A stretch of 64,000 bases of DNA from assembly GCF_025567045.1 (NCBI RefSeq), contig NZ_JAOQJK010000008.1, positions 1-64,000 on the forward strand. Direction: 5' to 3'. This DNA comes from Barnesiella propionica (lineage in GTDB: Bacteria; Bacteroidota; Bacteroidia; Bacteroidales; Barnesiellaceae). Positions 29,762-38,688 of the stretch are shown here, in pieces (the first letter of the stretch is position 1; each line of letters starts with the position of its first letter). Both the position numbers and the translations under genes were made by a program. A model generated the notes under the pieces. The model saw only the letters and a list, made by a program, of their open reading frames with translations, did not search any database and had not been told where the DNA came from.

Positions 29762-29775
29762 ATTTTGTATATAAT

Positions 29776-30384
29776 ATGCTTATAGAACAACCTCCTTTCC
29801 TTTACCGGATGCTTTTCCCAGAAACAGTGTGGCGCATTCCCGGGAAAGAAAAAACTGTATATTTGACTTTTGACGATGGCCCTATCCCTGAAGTAACTCC
29901 CTGGGTGATGGATTTATTGGACAAATATCACATTAAAGCCACGTTTTTTTGTGTGGGAGATAATGTGGTTCGTAATCCGGAATTATTTCGTGAATTAAAG
30001 GAACGCGGGCATCAGGTAGGCAATCATACCATGAATCATGTTCAAGGAATGAAGTTGTCTAAATTCAATTATCTGAGGAATGTCAAACGTGCCGATGATG
30101 TTATCTGTAGTGGTCTTTTTCGTCCTCCTCACGGACATATGGGACCTGGGCAAGCAAAGGCGTTGAAAAAAGAGTTTACGCTGATTATGTGGGATGTCGT
30201 TACGAGGGATTATAGCAAAAAGCTTACGGGAGAGCAGGTTTTTGCTAATGTAAAACGTTATGTGCGTAATGGCTCCATAATTGTTTTTCATGATTCTCTG
30301 AAAGCGGAAAAGAATCTGCGTTATGCTCTTCCTAAATCTATAGAATGGTTGATGGAAAATGAATATCGTTTCGATACACTCTGA
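29776..30384 (+). CDS. Polysaccharide deacetylase (NodB-type, CE4)
   Basis: The 202-residue protein is a NodB-homology deacetylase: motif 1 TFDDGP (31-36), metal-binding motif 2 HTMNH (His84, His88), and motif 3 FRPPHGHMG. The enzymes remove N- or O-acetyl groups from glycans such as peptidoglycan or chitin oligomers, with a divalent metal. No signal peptide is visible, which is odd for a cell-wall enzyme; some members are cytoplasmic. The next gene (queG) begins two bases after its stop. Confidence 0.9.
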   Translation: MLIEQPPFLYRMLFPETVWRIPGKEKTVYLTFDDGPIPEVTPWVMDLLDKYHIKATFFCVGDNVVRNPELFRELKERGHQVGNHTMNHVQGMKLSKFNYLRNVKRADDVICSGLFRPPHGHMGPGQAKALKKEFTLIMWDVVTRDYSKKLTGEQVFANVKRYVRNGSIIVFHDSLKAEKNLRYALPKSIEWLMENEYRFDTL

Positions 30385-30385
30385 C

Positions 30386-31300
30386 ATGGCGGAAGCTATT
30401 CGCAGGGAAGCTTTACGTATAGGTTTTCATGCTTGTGGGTTTGCTTCTGCCGAACATGTTGAAGATAATGTCTGTCATGGTTTCAAGGCGTGGTTAGAGA
30501 GTGGCTATCATTCCCGAATGGGGTACATGGGCAATTATTATGATATACGCTGTGATCCTTCTTTATTACATAAGCCTGTGCGTACTATTATATCTGTTGC
30601 CCTGAATTATTTTCCTTCAGAACGCCAGGCTTTGAATGTGCCTCAATTTGCCGTTTATACTTACGGCAGAGATTATCATGAAGTTGTTAAGTCGAAATTA
30701 AATGATTTAAGTCGGTATATCGAAGCTGAATGGAGCGGGGATAATCGTATTTGTTGTGATACAGCTCCTATTTTGGAAAGATATTGGGCTATGAAGGCCG
30801 GTATAGGTTTTATAGGTAAAAATACACAGTTGATTATTCCCGGAGCCGGCTCTTTTTTCTTTTTAGGAGAGATTCTTACGTCGCTCGTTTTAAAACCGTC
30901 TCCGCCTCTTTCCGGCGGATGCGGACACTGTACACGTTGTATGGACAGTTGTCCTGCTAAAGCCCTTGTAAAGCCTGGTGTCCTTGATGCTAACCGATGT
31001 ATTTCATATCAGACTATAGAAAACAGGGGTGAGATTCCCGACGAGATAACGAAATGTTTGGAGAACCGTATTTATGGTTGTGATACATGCCAGGACGTTT
31101 GTCCTCACAATCGGTTTGCCAAGCCTACTGAGGTGGATGAATTCCGGCCTTGTAAAGATTTTTTACAATTAGATGCCGGGCGATTAGATACACTTACTCA
31201 GGAAGAGTATAACCGGATATTCAGGCACTCTGCTGTGAAACGTGCAAAATATCAAGGTTTACTTCGTAATTACAAAGCCTGGAAAAAACATAACAAATAG
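30386..31300 (+). CDS. queG: Epoxyqueuosine reductase
   Basis: This cobalamin-dependent enzyme carries out the last step of queuosine formation in tRNA, reducing epoxyqueuosine. The protein of 304 residues shows YGRDYHEVVKSKL, GKNTQLIIPGAGSFFFLGEI and two [4Fe-4S] sites (CGHCTRCMDSCPAKAL and CDTCQDVCPHN). The ATG at 30386 follows the deacetylase stop; an ATG at 30359 would add nine residues and overlap that gene. The queA gene lies 0.7 kb further on, in the opposite orientation. Confidence 0.92.
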   Translation: MAEAIRREALRIGFHACGFASAEHVEDNVCHGFKAWLESGYHSRMGYMGNYYDIRCDPSLLHKPVRTIISVALNYFPSERQALNVPQFAVYTYGRDYHEVVKSKLNDLSRYIEAEWSGDNRICCDTAPILERYWAMKAGIGFIGKNTQLIIPGAGSFFFLGEILTSLVLKPSPPLSGGCGHCTRCMDSCPAKALVKPGVLDANRCISYQTIENRGEIPDEITKCLENRIYGCDTCQDVCPHNRFAKPTEVDEFRPCKDFLQLDAGRLDTLTQEEYNRIFRHSAVKRAKYQGLLRNYKAWKKHNK

Positions 31301-31352
31301 AACGGATATACTAAAATAAATATTCCCGTCCTATTTGTCCAGATGAATTGCA

Positions 31353-31886
31353 TTAAAAGTTATACCGGAATCCTATAGATAAGTCTGCTGTAGTCAAAGC
31401 TAACCCGAAGCCTTTTTCGGCGTCAATGAAGTATTCTCGATATCCTAGAAAACCGTATTTGGCTTCTAGGCTAAAGCGATGATTAAGTTTTATTTCTAAT
31501 CCTGGCCGCATGCCTATTTCCCATCCTACAGCATCTCCGTCTGTACAAATACCGACATTAAATTCTCCGAAAAGGCCTACTATCCCTTTTTTATAATAGT
31601 TATATCGCAAATAAGGTGATAATGCGAACATATGATATGAGTATGATGAATAATATTCATGGTGCTCTTTTTGGTAACTATAAAATAACGACATTCCTAT
31701 TGTAAACTGTTTGGTTATATTACAGCCTATAGTTGGAGCAATGATAATTGAAGGAAAATCGTCGTCAGATTCTTCATATTTATTGTTCCATAAAGAAATG
31801 GAACCACCAGTAAACCAATTATAATCTTGTGCATAAGAGGCGGTAATTGAAAATAGTAATACTAAAATAAATGTAATTCTTTTCAT
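31353..31886 (-). CDS. Small outer-membrane beta-barrel protein
   Basis: The protein of 177 residues from the ATG at 31886 has a signal peptide (MKRITFILVLLFSITASYAQ). A series of amphipathic, Tyr- and Gly-rich strands follows (NWFTGGSISLWNN, FTIGMSLFYSYQ, LEAKYGFLGYREY), and it ends in Phe (IGFRYNF), as outer-membrane barrels of the OmpX/OmpW size do. A longer frame begins 36 codons upstream but lacks a signal peptide at its start. Function unknown. It shares a terminator with queA. Confidence 0.75.
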   Translation of the reverse strand: MKRITFILVLLFSITASYAQDYNWFTGGSISLWNNKYEESDDDFPSIIIAPTIGCNITKQFTIGMSLFYSYQKEHHEYYSSYSYHMFALSPYLRYNYYKKGIVGLFGEFNVGICTDGDAVGWEIGMRPGLEIKLNHRFSLEAKYGFLGYREYFIDAEKGFGLALTTADLSIGFRYNF

Positions 31887-31962
31887 GTTTTGATAATATT
31901 GATTGTTTAAGAATATTGTAAAATTAGAAAAAAGATGAAATATATCATAATATTTATATAAT

Positions 31963-32009
31963 AAAAAAACGGTTGTCTTGGATTTTATTCCCAAGACAAC
32001 CGTTTTTTT
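31963..32009. terminator. Strong inverted repeat/terminator downstream of queA
   Basis: A 19-bp perfect stem (AAAAAAACGGTTGTCTTGG with its complement) and a nine-base loop, with A/T runs on both ends. It ends the minus-strand truB-queA transcript 20 bases past the queA stop, just before the outer-membrane protein gene. Confidence 0.88.
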
Positions 32010-32028
32010 TTATAAAATGTTATTGTAT

Positions 32029-33078
32029 TTAAATGATAAGCATCGCGTCTCCGTATGCTCCGAAATGATATTTTTCTTTAAGTGCAATATCGTATGCTTT
32101 CATGACAGCGTCATATCCTCCGAAAGCTGCGGCCATCATCAGCATGGTCGAGTAAGGCATATGAAAGTTGGTTATTAAGCTTGTAGCTACCGTAAAATCA
32201 TAAGGCGGAAATATAAATTTGTTGGTCCAGCCGTTATATGCTTTCATATGCCCGTCTGTACTTACTGTGCTTTCGATGGCTCTCATAACCGACGTACCTA
32301 CAGCACATACCTGATGGTTGGTATCTTTTGCATGATTAACGAATTCTACCAATGTAGGAGTCACTATCATTTGTTCGGAGTCCATTTTATGCTTAGTCAG
32401 ATCTTCTACATCTATTTCCCGGAAATTTCCTAAACCCGAATGTAGGGTAAGAAATCCGTATTCGATGCCTTTTATTTCCATTCTTTTAAGTAATTCGCGG
32501 CTAAAGTGAAGACCTGCAGCTGGAGTTACGACCGCTCCTTCGTTTTTAGCGTATATGTTCTGATAGCGTTCAGCATCTTCTTCGTCCACCGGGCGGTTGA
32601 TATATCCGGGCAGGGGAGTTTCCCCTAATTTATAAAGGGCCTCTTTGAATTCGTCATGCGTCCCGTCAAATAAGAATCTAAGGGTACGTCCACGTGAAGT
32701 AGTATTGTCGATAACTTCGGCGACCATTGAATCGTCTTCGCCAAAATACAGTTTGTTCCCGATACGTATTTTTCGTGCCGGTTCTACCAGTACATCCCAT
32801 AGCCTGTTTTCTTCGTTCAGCTCACGTAATAAAAATACTTCTATTTTAGCACCGGTCTTTTCTTTATTTCCGTATAGACGCGCCGGAAATACCTTTGTAT
32901 CGTTAAAAACGAAAATATCTTTATCATCAAAATAATTGATAACCTCTTTAAAGATGCGATGTTCTATTTCTCCGGTCTTTCGGTGTAATACCATAAGCCG
33001 TGATTCATCACGATTCTTTGCCGGATATTTAGCAATTAAATCTTCCGGTAATTTAAATTTGAATTGCGATAATTTCAT
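32029..33078 (-). CDS. queA: S-adenosylmethionine:tRNA ribosyltransferase-isomerase
   Basis: QueA transfers and isomerises the ribosyl group of SAM onto the preQ1 base in tRNA, giving epoxyqueuosine. The 349-residue protein shows family motifs [50 protein letters not shown] and [19 protein letters not shown]. It is the last gene of the operon methyltransferase-ftsX-DUF3098-uppP-truB-queA, 11 bases after truB. Confidence 0.96.
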   Translation of the reverse strand: MKLSQFKFKLPEDLIAKYPAKNRDESRLMVLHRKTGEIEHRIFKEVINYFDDKDIFVFNDTKVFPARLYGNKEKTGAKIEVFLLRELNEENRLWDVLVEPARKIRIGNKLYFGEDDSMVAEVIDNTTSRGRTLRFLFDGTHDEFKEALYKLGETPLPGYINRPVDEEDAERYQNIYAKNEGAVVTPAAGLHFSRELLKRMEIKGIEYGFLTLHSGLGNFREIDVEDLTKHKMDSEQMIVTPTLVEFVNHAKDTNHQVCAVGTSVMRAIESTVSTDGHMKAYNGWTNKFIFPPYDFTVATSLITNFHMPYSTMLMMAAAFGGYDAVMKAYDIALKEKYHFGAYGDAMLII

Positions 33079-33089
33079 AACGTACTATT

Positions 33090-33815
33090 TTAATTTTTCT
33101 TTTTTTCATTTAAAGCCTCTTCATCCGTAATTTCGGCATGATCGATCAATTCGTTGATTGCATCTACTCCGATGCAGTCTTCTAGTTTTATACTTCCTAC
33201 CCGGGTGCGAACCAATCCTGTCAGGTGGGCTCCGCTTTCCAGCGCATTGCCAATATCACGGGCAAGCGCTCTGATGTAGGTCCCCTTACTGCAAACTACC
33301 CGTATCTTTATAAGAGGTAGCTCATAATCAATAAGTTCAATTTCATCTATAACAAGCTCCTTTGGCTTTAGTTCTACCTCTTGCCCTTTGCGTGCGAGAT
33401 CATAAGCCCGTTTACCGTCTATTTTACAGGCGGAATAAGCGGGCGGAATTTGCTGGATAGAACCGATGAATTGTTTCAGAACATTTTCTACTTCTTCCCG
33501 GGTAACATGTTTATACGGATAAGTCGCGTCGATTTCGGTTTCCAAATCATATGACGGAGTAGTTGCTCCCAGTTGTATCGTAGCGATATATTCCTTCGTT
33601 TGGTATTGGAAACTTTCTATGAGCTTTGTGGCTTTTCCCGTGCAAATGATCATGACCCCTGTGGCTAATGGGTCTAAAGTTCCCGCATGTCCTACCTTTA
33701 GTTTTTTACGGGATAACCTTTTCAGTATTCGTACACGTATTCGCTTTACAACATCAAATGAGGTCCAGTGTAAAGGTTTATTCAGATATAATATCTCTCC
33801 TTCTGTAAAATTCAT
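33090..33815 (-). CDS. truB: tRNA pseudouridine synthase B
   Basis: TruB makes pseudouridine 55 in the T loop of tRNAs. The 241-residue protein contains the catalytic aspartate in HAGTLDPLATGVM (Asp48), the YxxxE-type segment YIATIQLGATTPSYD, and RVVCSKGTYIRALARDIG. The shorter C-terminal region without a large PUA domain is common in Bacteroidetes. It overlaps uppP by one base. Confidence 0.95.
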   Translation of the reverse strand: MNFTEGEILYLNKPLHWTSFDVVKRIRVRILKRLSRKKLKVGHAGTLDPLATGVMIICTGKATKLIESFQYQTKEYIATIQLGATTPSYDLETEIDATYPYKHVTREEVENVLKQFIGSIQQIPPAYSACKIDGKRAYDLARKGQEVELKPKELVIDEIELIDYELPLIKIRVVCSKGTYIRALARDIGNALESGAHLTGLVRTRVGSIKLEDCIGVDAINELIDHAEITDEEALNEKKKN

Positions 33816-34699
33816 CAGTTAATTTCTAAATTATACCCCATGAGCATCATTATGATGATAATTCCTCCCACAATAATACGGTAGTACCCGAATGCCTTGA
33901 ACCCGTATTTTGTTACAAAGCTGATGAAAAACTTAATGGCTAATAAAGCTACGATAAAAGCGACAATATTACCTATGATCAGCGTCCACATATTGTCCAG
34001 TAATATTTGAGAGCCGTCTGGTTCCAGAAATAGTTTCAGGAGTTTATAAGCGGTAGCCGCGAACATAGTAGGTACTGCCAGGAAAAAAGAAAACTCGGCC
34101 GCTGTTTTTCTGGATAACCGTTGTGTCATTCCTCCTACAATGGTTGCCATGGAGCGAGATACTCCAGGGATCATGGCTATACATTGAAATAATCCTATTC
34201 TGAATGCTTTTTTTTCGCTGATATTCTGGTCCGGATCAACTTTATTGAACCATTTGTCAACAAAAAGCATGACAATACCGCCTAATACCAGCATGACTGC
34301 TACGACAGTTACACTTTCCAGCATTTCATCTATTTTATCGCTGAATATGAGTCCGAAGAATGCGGCAGGAATAAAAGCAACCAGTAATTTCCAGTAGAAA
34401 TCATATTTATACAGAAAACGGCGTCCGTAGGTTGACAGTTTGGCAGCCGTGTTTTTTCCCTCTACTTCTTTTTTGTCCAGAATTTTAATGGGATTTAACT
34501 TGAAGAATCGTTTCCAGTAAAGAACAACTACTGAAAGTATGGCTCCGAATTGGATTATAACGGTGAATGCTTTTACGAAAGGAGTGGATTCTACCCCTAA
34601 CAGCTCTTGTGCGATAATCATATGTCCCGTTGATGATACGGGTAAAAATTCGGTAAGCCCTTCGACGATGGCAATGATGATTGTTTGTAAAATATCCAT
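33815..34699 (-). CDS. uppP: Undecaprenyl-diphosphate phosphatase
   Basis: UppP (BacA) recycles undecaprenyl diphosphate to the monophosphate carrier used in cell-wall and polysaccharide synthesis. The 294-residue protein has about eight TM helices, the E-x-x-x-E motif ([14 protein letters not shown], Glu13 and Glu17) and PGVSRSMAT. Insertion of about 30 residues in the second loop ([17 protein letters not shown]) resembles other Bacteroidetes members. Confidence 0.95.
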   Translation of the reverse strand: MDILQTIIIAIVEGLTEFLPVSSTGHMIIAQELLGVESTPFVKAFTVIIQFGAILSVVVLYWKRFFKLNPIKILDKKEVEGKNTAAKLSTYGRRFLYKYDFYWKLLVAFIPAAFFGLIFSDKIDEMLESVTVVAVMLVLGGIVMLFVDKWFNKVDPDQNISEKKAFRIGLFQCIAMIPGVSRSMATIVGGMTQRLSRKTAAEFSFFLAVPTMFAATAYKLLKLFLEPDGSQILLDNMWTLIIGNIVAFIVALLAIKFFISFVTKYGFKAFGYYRIIVGGIIIIMMLMGYNLEIN

Positions 34700-34711
34700 A
34701 TTCGGGCAATA

Positions 34712-34987
34712 TTATTTAGCTTTGTGCATAATGGCATAAATCATGAATACAAATCCCGCAAAAGCGATAGCCGGAGCTATTACGATACGACGGAAACTGA
34801 AAATATCCGGATTGAATTCTGTTTCTGTAGAGCCCGGGCCTATCATTAAGGCAAAACCTATGATCACGGCAATGAAAGAGATGGCAATGAGAATATAATT
34901 CTGCTTTCCTAAAGCAAATCCATTAACTTTTTCTTTTTCGGAAGCGGTATTTACCGACATGTTTTTTTTTGTTTTTTGAGTATTCAT
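34712..34987 (-). CDS. DUF3098 family small membrane protein
   Basis: The 91-residue protein has two TM helices (about 30-48 and 68-87) flanking a short loop with PGSTETEFNPDIFSFRR. It belongs to the DUF3098 family, restricted to Bacteroidetes and always placed between ftsX and uppP in such operons. Function unknown; the position suggests a role in envelope or cell division. Confidence 0.85.
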   Translation of the reverse strand: MNTQKTKKNMSVNTASEKEKVNGFALGKQNYILIAISFIAVIIGFALMIGPGSTETEFNPDIFSFRRIVIAPAIAFAGFVFMIYAIMHKAK

Positions 34988-35005
34988 TATAGTAAATAGT
35001 TTCTG

Positions 35006-35884
35006 TTATACATAATATAAATCGTCCCGGTCCATGTGAATATAACGGTTAACCGAAAAATAGGCGGAAACTGCTGTGAGTACGATTCCCAATAGTAATA
35101 CGATAATATACACCGTAGCCAGTAATTCAACATTTACGAGGGTATAGAAATTATCTATTTCGTTCGTTAAATAATATATACATCCCGAAAGCAGCAGGAT
35201 AGCGATGAATGCCGCTATAACACCGTTGGCTATATTCGAAACGATAAACGGTTTACGGATAAAGCCGGGAGTAGCCCCCACCAGCTTCATGGTGTGTATG
35301 ATAAATCGTTTGGAATACGCACTTAATCTTATTGTATTACTGATCAGTGCGAAAGAAATAACCATAAGCACGAGAGCCAGAACAGAAAGGATAAGTCCTA
35401 TTTTTTTTATATTATCATTGACCGATTGAATAAGATCTTTTTGGTAAGTGATGTCGCTGACGGCCTGATTGCTCCTCAGTCCTTTCTCTATCCAGCTTAT
35501 ACTGTCATTTCTGGCATATTCGGCTTTTAACCGTACCTCAATCGAGGATTGGAGTGGATTTGCTCCCAGTACGTCTTCGGGATTTTCTCCTAATTCTATC
35601 ATTACTTCTTTTAGGGCATCTTCTTTAGATATGAATTGAGAAGCTTTAACGTAAGGAGCTTTATTGAGTATCTTTTGTAATTGTTGTATTTGAGAGTCTT
35701 TTGCTGATTCTTTTAAAATGATAGAAAACCCTATATTTTCTTTTACGTGAGTCGAAAGATTCGAGGCCAGCAATCCCATTAGGACCATGATCCCTAAAAT
35801 AAAAAGCACGAGAGATACGCTTAAAGTGGAAGTCATGCGTGCGTTGAAAAAAGTAAAATGTCTCTTAGCCGTCATATTACTCAC
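35006..35884 (-). CDS. ftsX: FtsX-type permease, cell division protein
   Basis: A 292-residue protein with one TM helix near the N terminus (about 20-42), a periplasmic domain (about 45-165: NIGFSIILKESAKDSQIQQL) and three TM helices at the C terminus. This is the FtsX topology. FtsX works with the ATPase FtsE to activate cell-wall hydrolases at division; ftsE is not in the window, as is usual in this phylum. Its start overlaps the methyltransferase stop by four bases. Confidence 0.9.
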   Translation of the reverse strand: MSNMTAKRHFTFFNARMTSTLSVSLVLFILGIMVLMGLLASNLSTHVKENIGFSIILKESAKDSQIQQLQKILNKAPYVKASQFISKEDALKEVMIELGENPEDVLGANPLQSSIEVRLKAEYARNDSISWIEKGLRSNQAVSDITYQKDLIQSVNDNIKKIGLILSVLALVLMVISFALISNTIRLSAYSKRFIIHTMKLVGATPGFIRKPFIVSNIANGVIAAFIAILLLSGCIYYLTNEIDNFYTLVNVELLATVYIIVLLLGIVLTAVSAYFSVNRYIHMDRDDLYYV

Positions 35885-36783
35885 TGTTTTTTCTTTTTTA
35901 AAACGTATATTACAGAACTGCTCCGGTCATATTTATCTTTAGCCGAAAGCCATGCCAGGGTTCCTCTCAAGAAGCCTTTAAAAAAGGCCGGTTTTTTGCC
36001 TTTGTATTTCTCGCTTAACATAGATACGTAGAAGCCGTCGAAAGGCATACCGGTAGCCGATTCTATTTCGAACCCTTGTTTATCGGCCCATATGGCAAAT
36101 GTATGCGGTGAAAAATGCCATAAGTGTCTGGGAACATCCCAGGCAGCCCAGAATTCTTTATAATAGCAGGCATCGTATGATTCACAATTAGGAATCGCAA
36201 TAATCAGGGTACCGTCCTCTTTTAATGCCCGGTTCATTTGAAGTCCTGTCTCATTAAGAGCTTGAAGATGTTCCAGTACATGCCATAAAGTTATAACGTC
36301 ATATTTGTTTTCGGGCAAAGTGAAGGGTTGGGTAGGGGCGTCTATCTTTAATCCGAAATGATTTTTAGCAAAGGATGCTGCTCCTGAATTTTTTTCTATG
36401 CCTTCGACGTTCCATCCTTTTTGGGCCATGACATGCAGGAAATATCCTGTTCCAGAACCTATATCGAGTATTTTACCGTGAGTTATTCCCGATTTCTTCT
36501 CTACCAATTCCGCTTTTCGCTGGAGCATAAAATTACGGACTGCATGGTATATGGTGTTGATAATACCTTTCTTTGTATCGGAATGAGAAATATAATCGGT
36601 TGTATCGTAATAACGCCCTATCTCTTTCTCATCCGGAAAATGTTGGGTAAAACAAAAGTGGCAATCGTCGCATGTATGTATTTCAAATATCTCGTTTGTC
36701 GCATAATGATCGGCACAATCTGATAATTTGTGTAAATGCCGGCTTCCGCAAACGGGACATATTGTAATATCTATTGTGAACAT
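35881..36783 (-). CDS. Class I SAM-dependent methyltransferase with N-terminal zinc ribbon
   Basis: The 300-residue protein has an N-terminal Cys4 zinc-ribbon (Cys9, Cys12, Cys38, Cys41) and a Methyltransf_23-like Rossmann fold with SAM motif ILDIGSGTGYFL. The post-motif segment is DVITLWHVLEHL. Members sit in cell-envelope or glycan clusters, and the substrate is unknown. It is the first gene of the operon with ftsX (four-base overlap), though the rest of the operon is housekeeping. Confidence 0.85.
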   Translation of the reverse strand: MFTIDITICPVCGSRHLHKLSDCADHYATNEIFEIHTCDDCHFCFTQHFPDEKEIGRYYDTTDYISHSDTKKGIINTIYHAVRNFMLQRKAELVEKKSGITHGKILDIGSGTGYFLHVMAQKGWNVEGIEKNSGAASFAKNHFGLKIDAPTQPFTLPENKYDVITLWHVLEHLQALNETGLQMNRALKEDGTLIIAIPNCESYDACYYKEFWAAWDVPRHLWHFSPHTFAIWADKQGFEIESATGMPFDGFYVSMLSEKYKGKKPAFFKGFLRGTLAWLSAKDKYDRSSSVIYVLKKKKQ

Positions 36784-37022
36784 TCTTTTGAAAACCCGTT
36801 TCTGTTGTTGAACAATCCGTTATCTAATTATTATGAGTTAAATGTGTCCTGTTTTTTATATATTTCTTTACTGTCTATAGAATAAAGGAACATTTATCCC
36901 AAATTTTATGCAAAATAACAACTAATATGGGAGAATCAGACTTTTTGTTGTATTAATTTAACAAATTGATTTTCTGTAAAAAAGAACTTGTTTTAAAATG
37001 TAAGGTTTGATCATATGTTTGT

Positions 37023-37056
37023 ATATATATCCTGAGGATTTCCTCAGGATATATAT
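37023..37056. repeat. Perfect 16-bp stem with a 2-base loop next to the miaB stop
   Basis: ATATATATCCTGAGGA pairs perfectly with TCCTCAGGATATATAT. It begins one base after the stop codon of miaB. No T-run follows on the minus strand, so a classic Rho-independent terminator is doubtful. It may stabilise or end the message by another route. Confidence 0.55.
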
Positions 37057-37057
37057 C

Positions 37058-38431
37058 TTATTCGCTGACGTTCCCTAATAAAGTTGCAGAAGATGCATCT
37101 GTAACGGTTACATTTACAAATTCTCCTATATGGTATTTTCCTTTAGGAAAAACGACTACTTTATTTTGTTGCGTTCTTCCGAACAGTTGTTCTCTTGATC
37201 TTTTCGAAAAACCTTCTATCAAAACTTCGAATGTTTTTCCTATGTCTTTGCGATTACTTTCGAGAGACAAAGTATTCTGTATATCTATCATTTTCTGTAA
37301 CCGGCTAATTTTGATTTCTTCGGAAATATCGTCAGGTAGGTACTTGGATGCATATGTGCCGGGACGTTCGGAGTACTTAAACATGAACGATGCATCGAAG
37401 CCGACCTCTTTCATTAGGCGTAGTGTTTCTTCAAAATCTTCTTCTGTTTCGGAGTGGAAACCGCTGAATAGGTCGGTCGTGATGCCACAACCGGGAATAA
37501 TTCTCCGGATAGCGGCGATTCTTTCAAGATACCATTCACGTGTATATTTGCGGTTCATTAATTTTAGGATGCGGTTGCTTCCCGATTGCACCGGCAGATG
37601 GATGTGGTTACACAGATTATGACGAGAGGCGATAATCTCAAGTGTTGCATCGCTCATATCTTTCGGATGGGAAGTAGTAAAACGTACTCGCATACCATCT
37701 CCTGCCGCGTCCGATACTTTGGTTAAGAGCGAGGGAAAATCTGTTATGCTTCCATCCGTATTTTCGAACCGGAACGAGTTAACGTTTTGTCCCAAAAGAG
37801 ATACTTCTTTAAATCCCCTTGATTTAAGATCTTCTAGCTCTTTTATGATGCTTTCAGGATCCCTGCTGCGTTCCCGCCCTCGGGTATATGGAACGATGCA
37901 ATATGAACAAAAATTGTTACATCCCCGCATAATTGAAATGAATCCTGATATCCGGTTACCGCCGATACGGGCAGGAATAACTTCTTTATAGGTTTCTGTA
38001 GTTGATAATGTTATGTTGATGGATTTTTCACCTTTTTCGGCGGCACCGATGAGGTTCGGCAGGTCCAGATACGAGTCGGGACCTGCCACGACATCCACAT
38101 GATGTTCCTGTATCAAGTGTTCTTTTACTCTTTCTGCCATACATCCCAGAACACCTACAATCAGATGTTTTTTCTTTTTTCGCAAAGAATGGAAGTAGGT
38201 AAGCCGTGAGTATATTTTTTGTTCGGCATTATCGCGAATAGAACAGGTGTTGACGAAAATAGCGTCGGCATCCTCTATGTTATCGCATAACGAATACCCG
38301 TCCATTTGCATAATGGAAGCAACTACTTCGCTGTCGGCTACGTTCATCTGACATCCGTATGTCTCGATAAATAATTTTTTTTCTGTTGTCTCTGTTACGG
38401 ATTTTGAGTCCGTGTCTGAGAATTGTTTCAT
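37058..38431 (-). CDS. miaB: tRNA-2-methylthio-N6-dimethylallyladenosine synthase
   Basis: MiaB adds the methylthio group to i6A37 of tRNAs reading codons that start with U. The 457-residue protein has an UPF0004 domain with Cys27, Cys63 and Cys97 for the auxiliary [4Fe-4S] cluster. It also has a radical-SAM CxxxCxxC at Cys171, Cys175 and Cys178 (RGCNNFCSYCIVPYTRG), and a C-terminal TRAM domain (about 390-455). The second half includes TTDLFSGFHSETEEDF. Standalone gene. Confidence 0.96.
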   Translation of the reverse strand: MKQFSDTDSKSVTETTEKKLFIETYGCQMNVADSEVVASIMQMDGYSLCDNIEDADAIFVNTCSIRDNAEQKIYSRLTYFHSLRKKKKHLIVGVLGCMAERVKEHLIQEHHVDVVAGPDSYLDLPNLIGAAEKGEKSINITLSTTETYKEVIPARIGGNRISGFISIMRGCNNFCSYCIVPYTRGRERSRDPESIIKELEDLKSRGFKEVSLLGQNVNSFRFENTDGSITDFPSLLTKVSDAAGDGMRVRFTTSHPKDMSDATLEIIASRHNLCNHIHLPVQSGSNRILKLMNRKYTREWYLERIAAIRRIIPGCGITTDLFSGFHSETEEDFEETLRLMKEVGFDASFMFKYSERPGTYASKYLPDDISEEIKISRLQKMIDIQNTLSLESNRKDIGKTFEVLIEGFSKRSREQLFGRTQQNKVVVFPKGKYHIGEFVNVTVTDASSATLLGNVSE

Positions 38432-38506
38432 TTCTTTAATTTTAGAGGTTTATATCCTATTCTGTAATTTTTTTCAATGAAAAAGTAATATTTTTCAACA
38501 TTAATG

Positions 38507-38621
38507 TTTGATATTACGAAAAAATGTTTTTTCTTTGTAATCAAATCATATGAAATTTTTTCATAGTTAAGGTTTAGGTTAAATCTATTAAGGGGGGTTG
38601 TGAAGCCACCCTTAGTTTTTT
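38507..38621 (+). ncRNA. Candidate structured small RNA with its own terminator
   Basis: Three consecutive stem-loops lie in the gap between miaB (minus strand) and the next plus-strand gene. The first is an imperfect long hairpin (38507-38545). The second is TATGAAA/TTTCATA (38549-38565). The third is a GC-rich stem at 38588-38615 (TTAAGGG... with GCCACCCTTAG, one mismatch) followed by six Ts. The last looks like a Rho-independent terminator on the plus strand, but no plus-strand gene lies upstream nearer than queG, more than 7 kb away. No clear promoter for it was found, so the call is tentative. Confidence 0.4.
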
Positions 38622-38634
38622 ATATGTAATCTTT

Positions 38635-38666
38635 CTTGTTATTCTCTGAATATTTCTTTAAATTTG
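38635..38666 (+). promoter_or_regulatory. Promoter of the small membrane-anchored protein gene
   Basis: CTTG (38635-38638), 20 bases, then TAAATTTG (38659-38666), matching the Bacteroidetes -33/-7 layout. The leader is about 16 bases. Confidence 0.55.
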
Positions 38667-38688
38667 AGGGCAAAATTACAAAAAAGAG

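Noticed and set aside
31294..31339. Imperfect hairpin (CAAATAG...CTATTTG) after queG as a terminator.
   Set aside because: No T-run follows, the loop is long and one mismatch interrupts the stem, so it is not convincing as a terminator.
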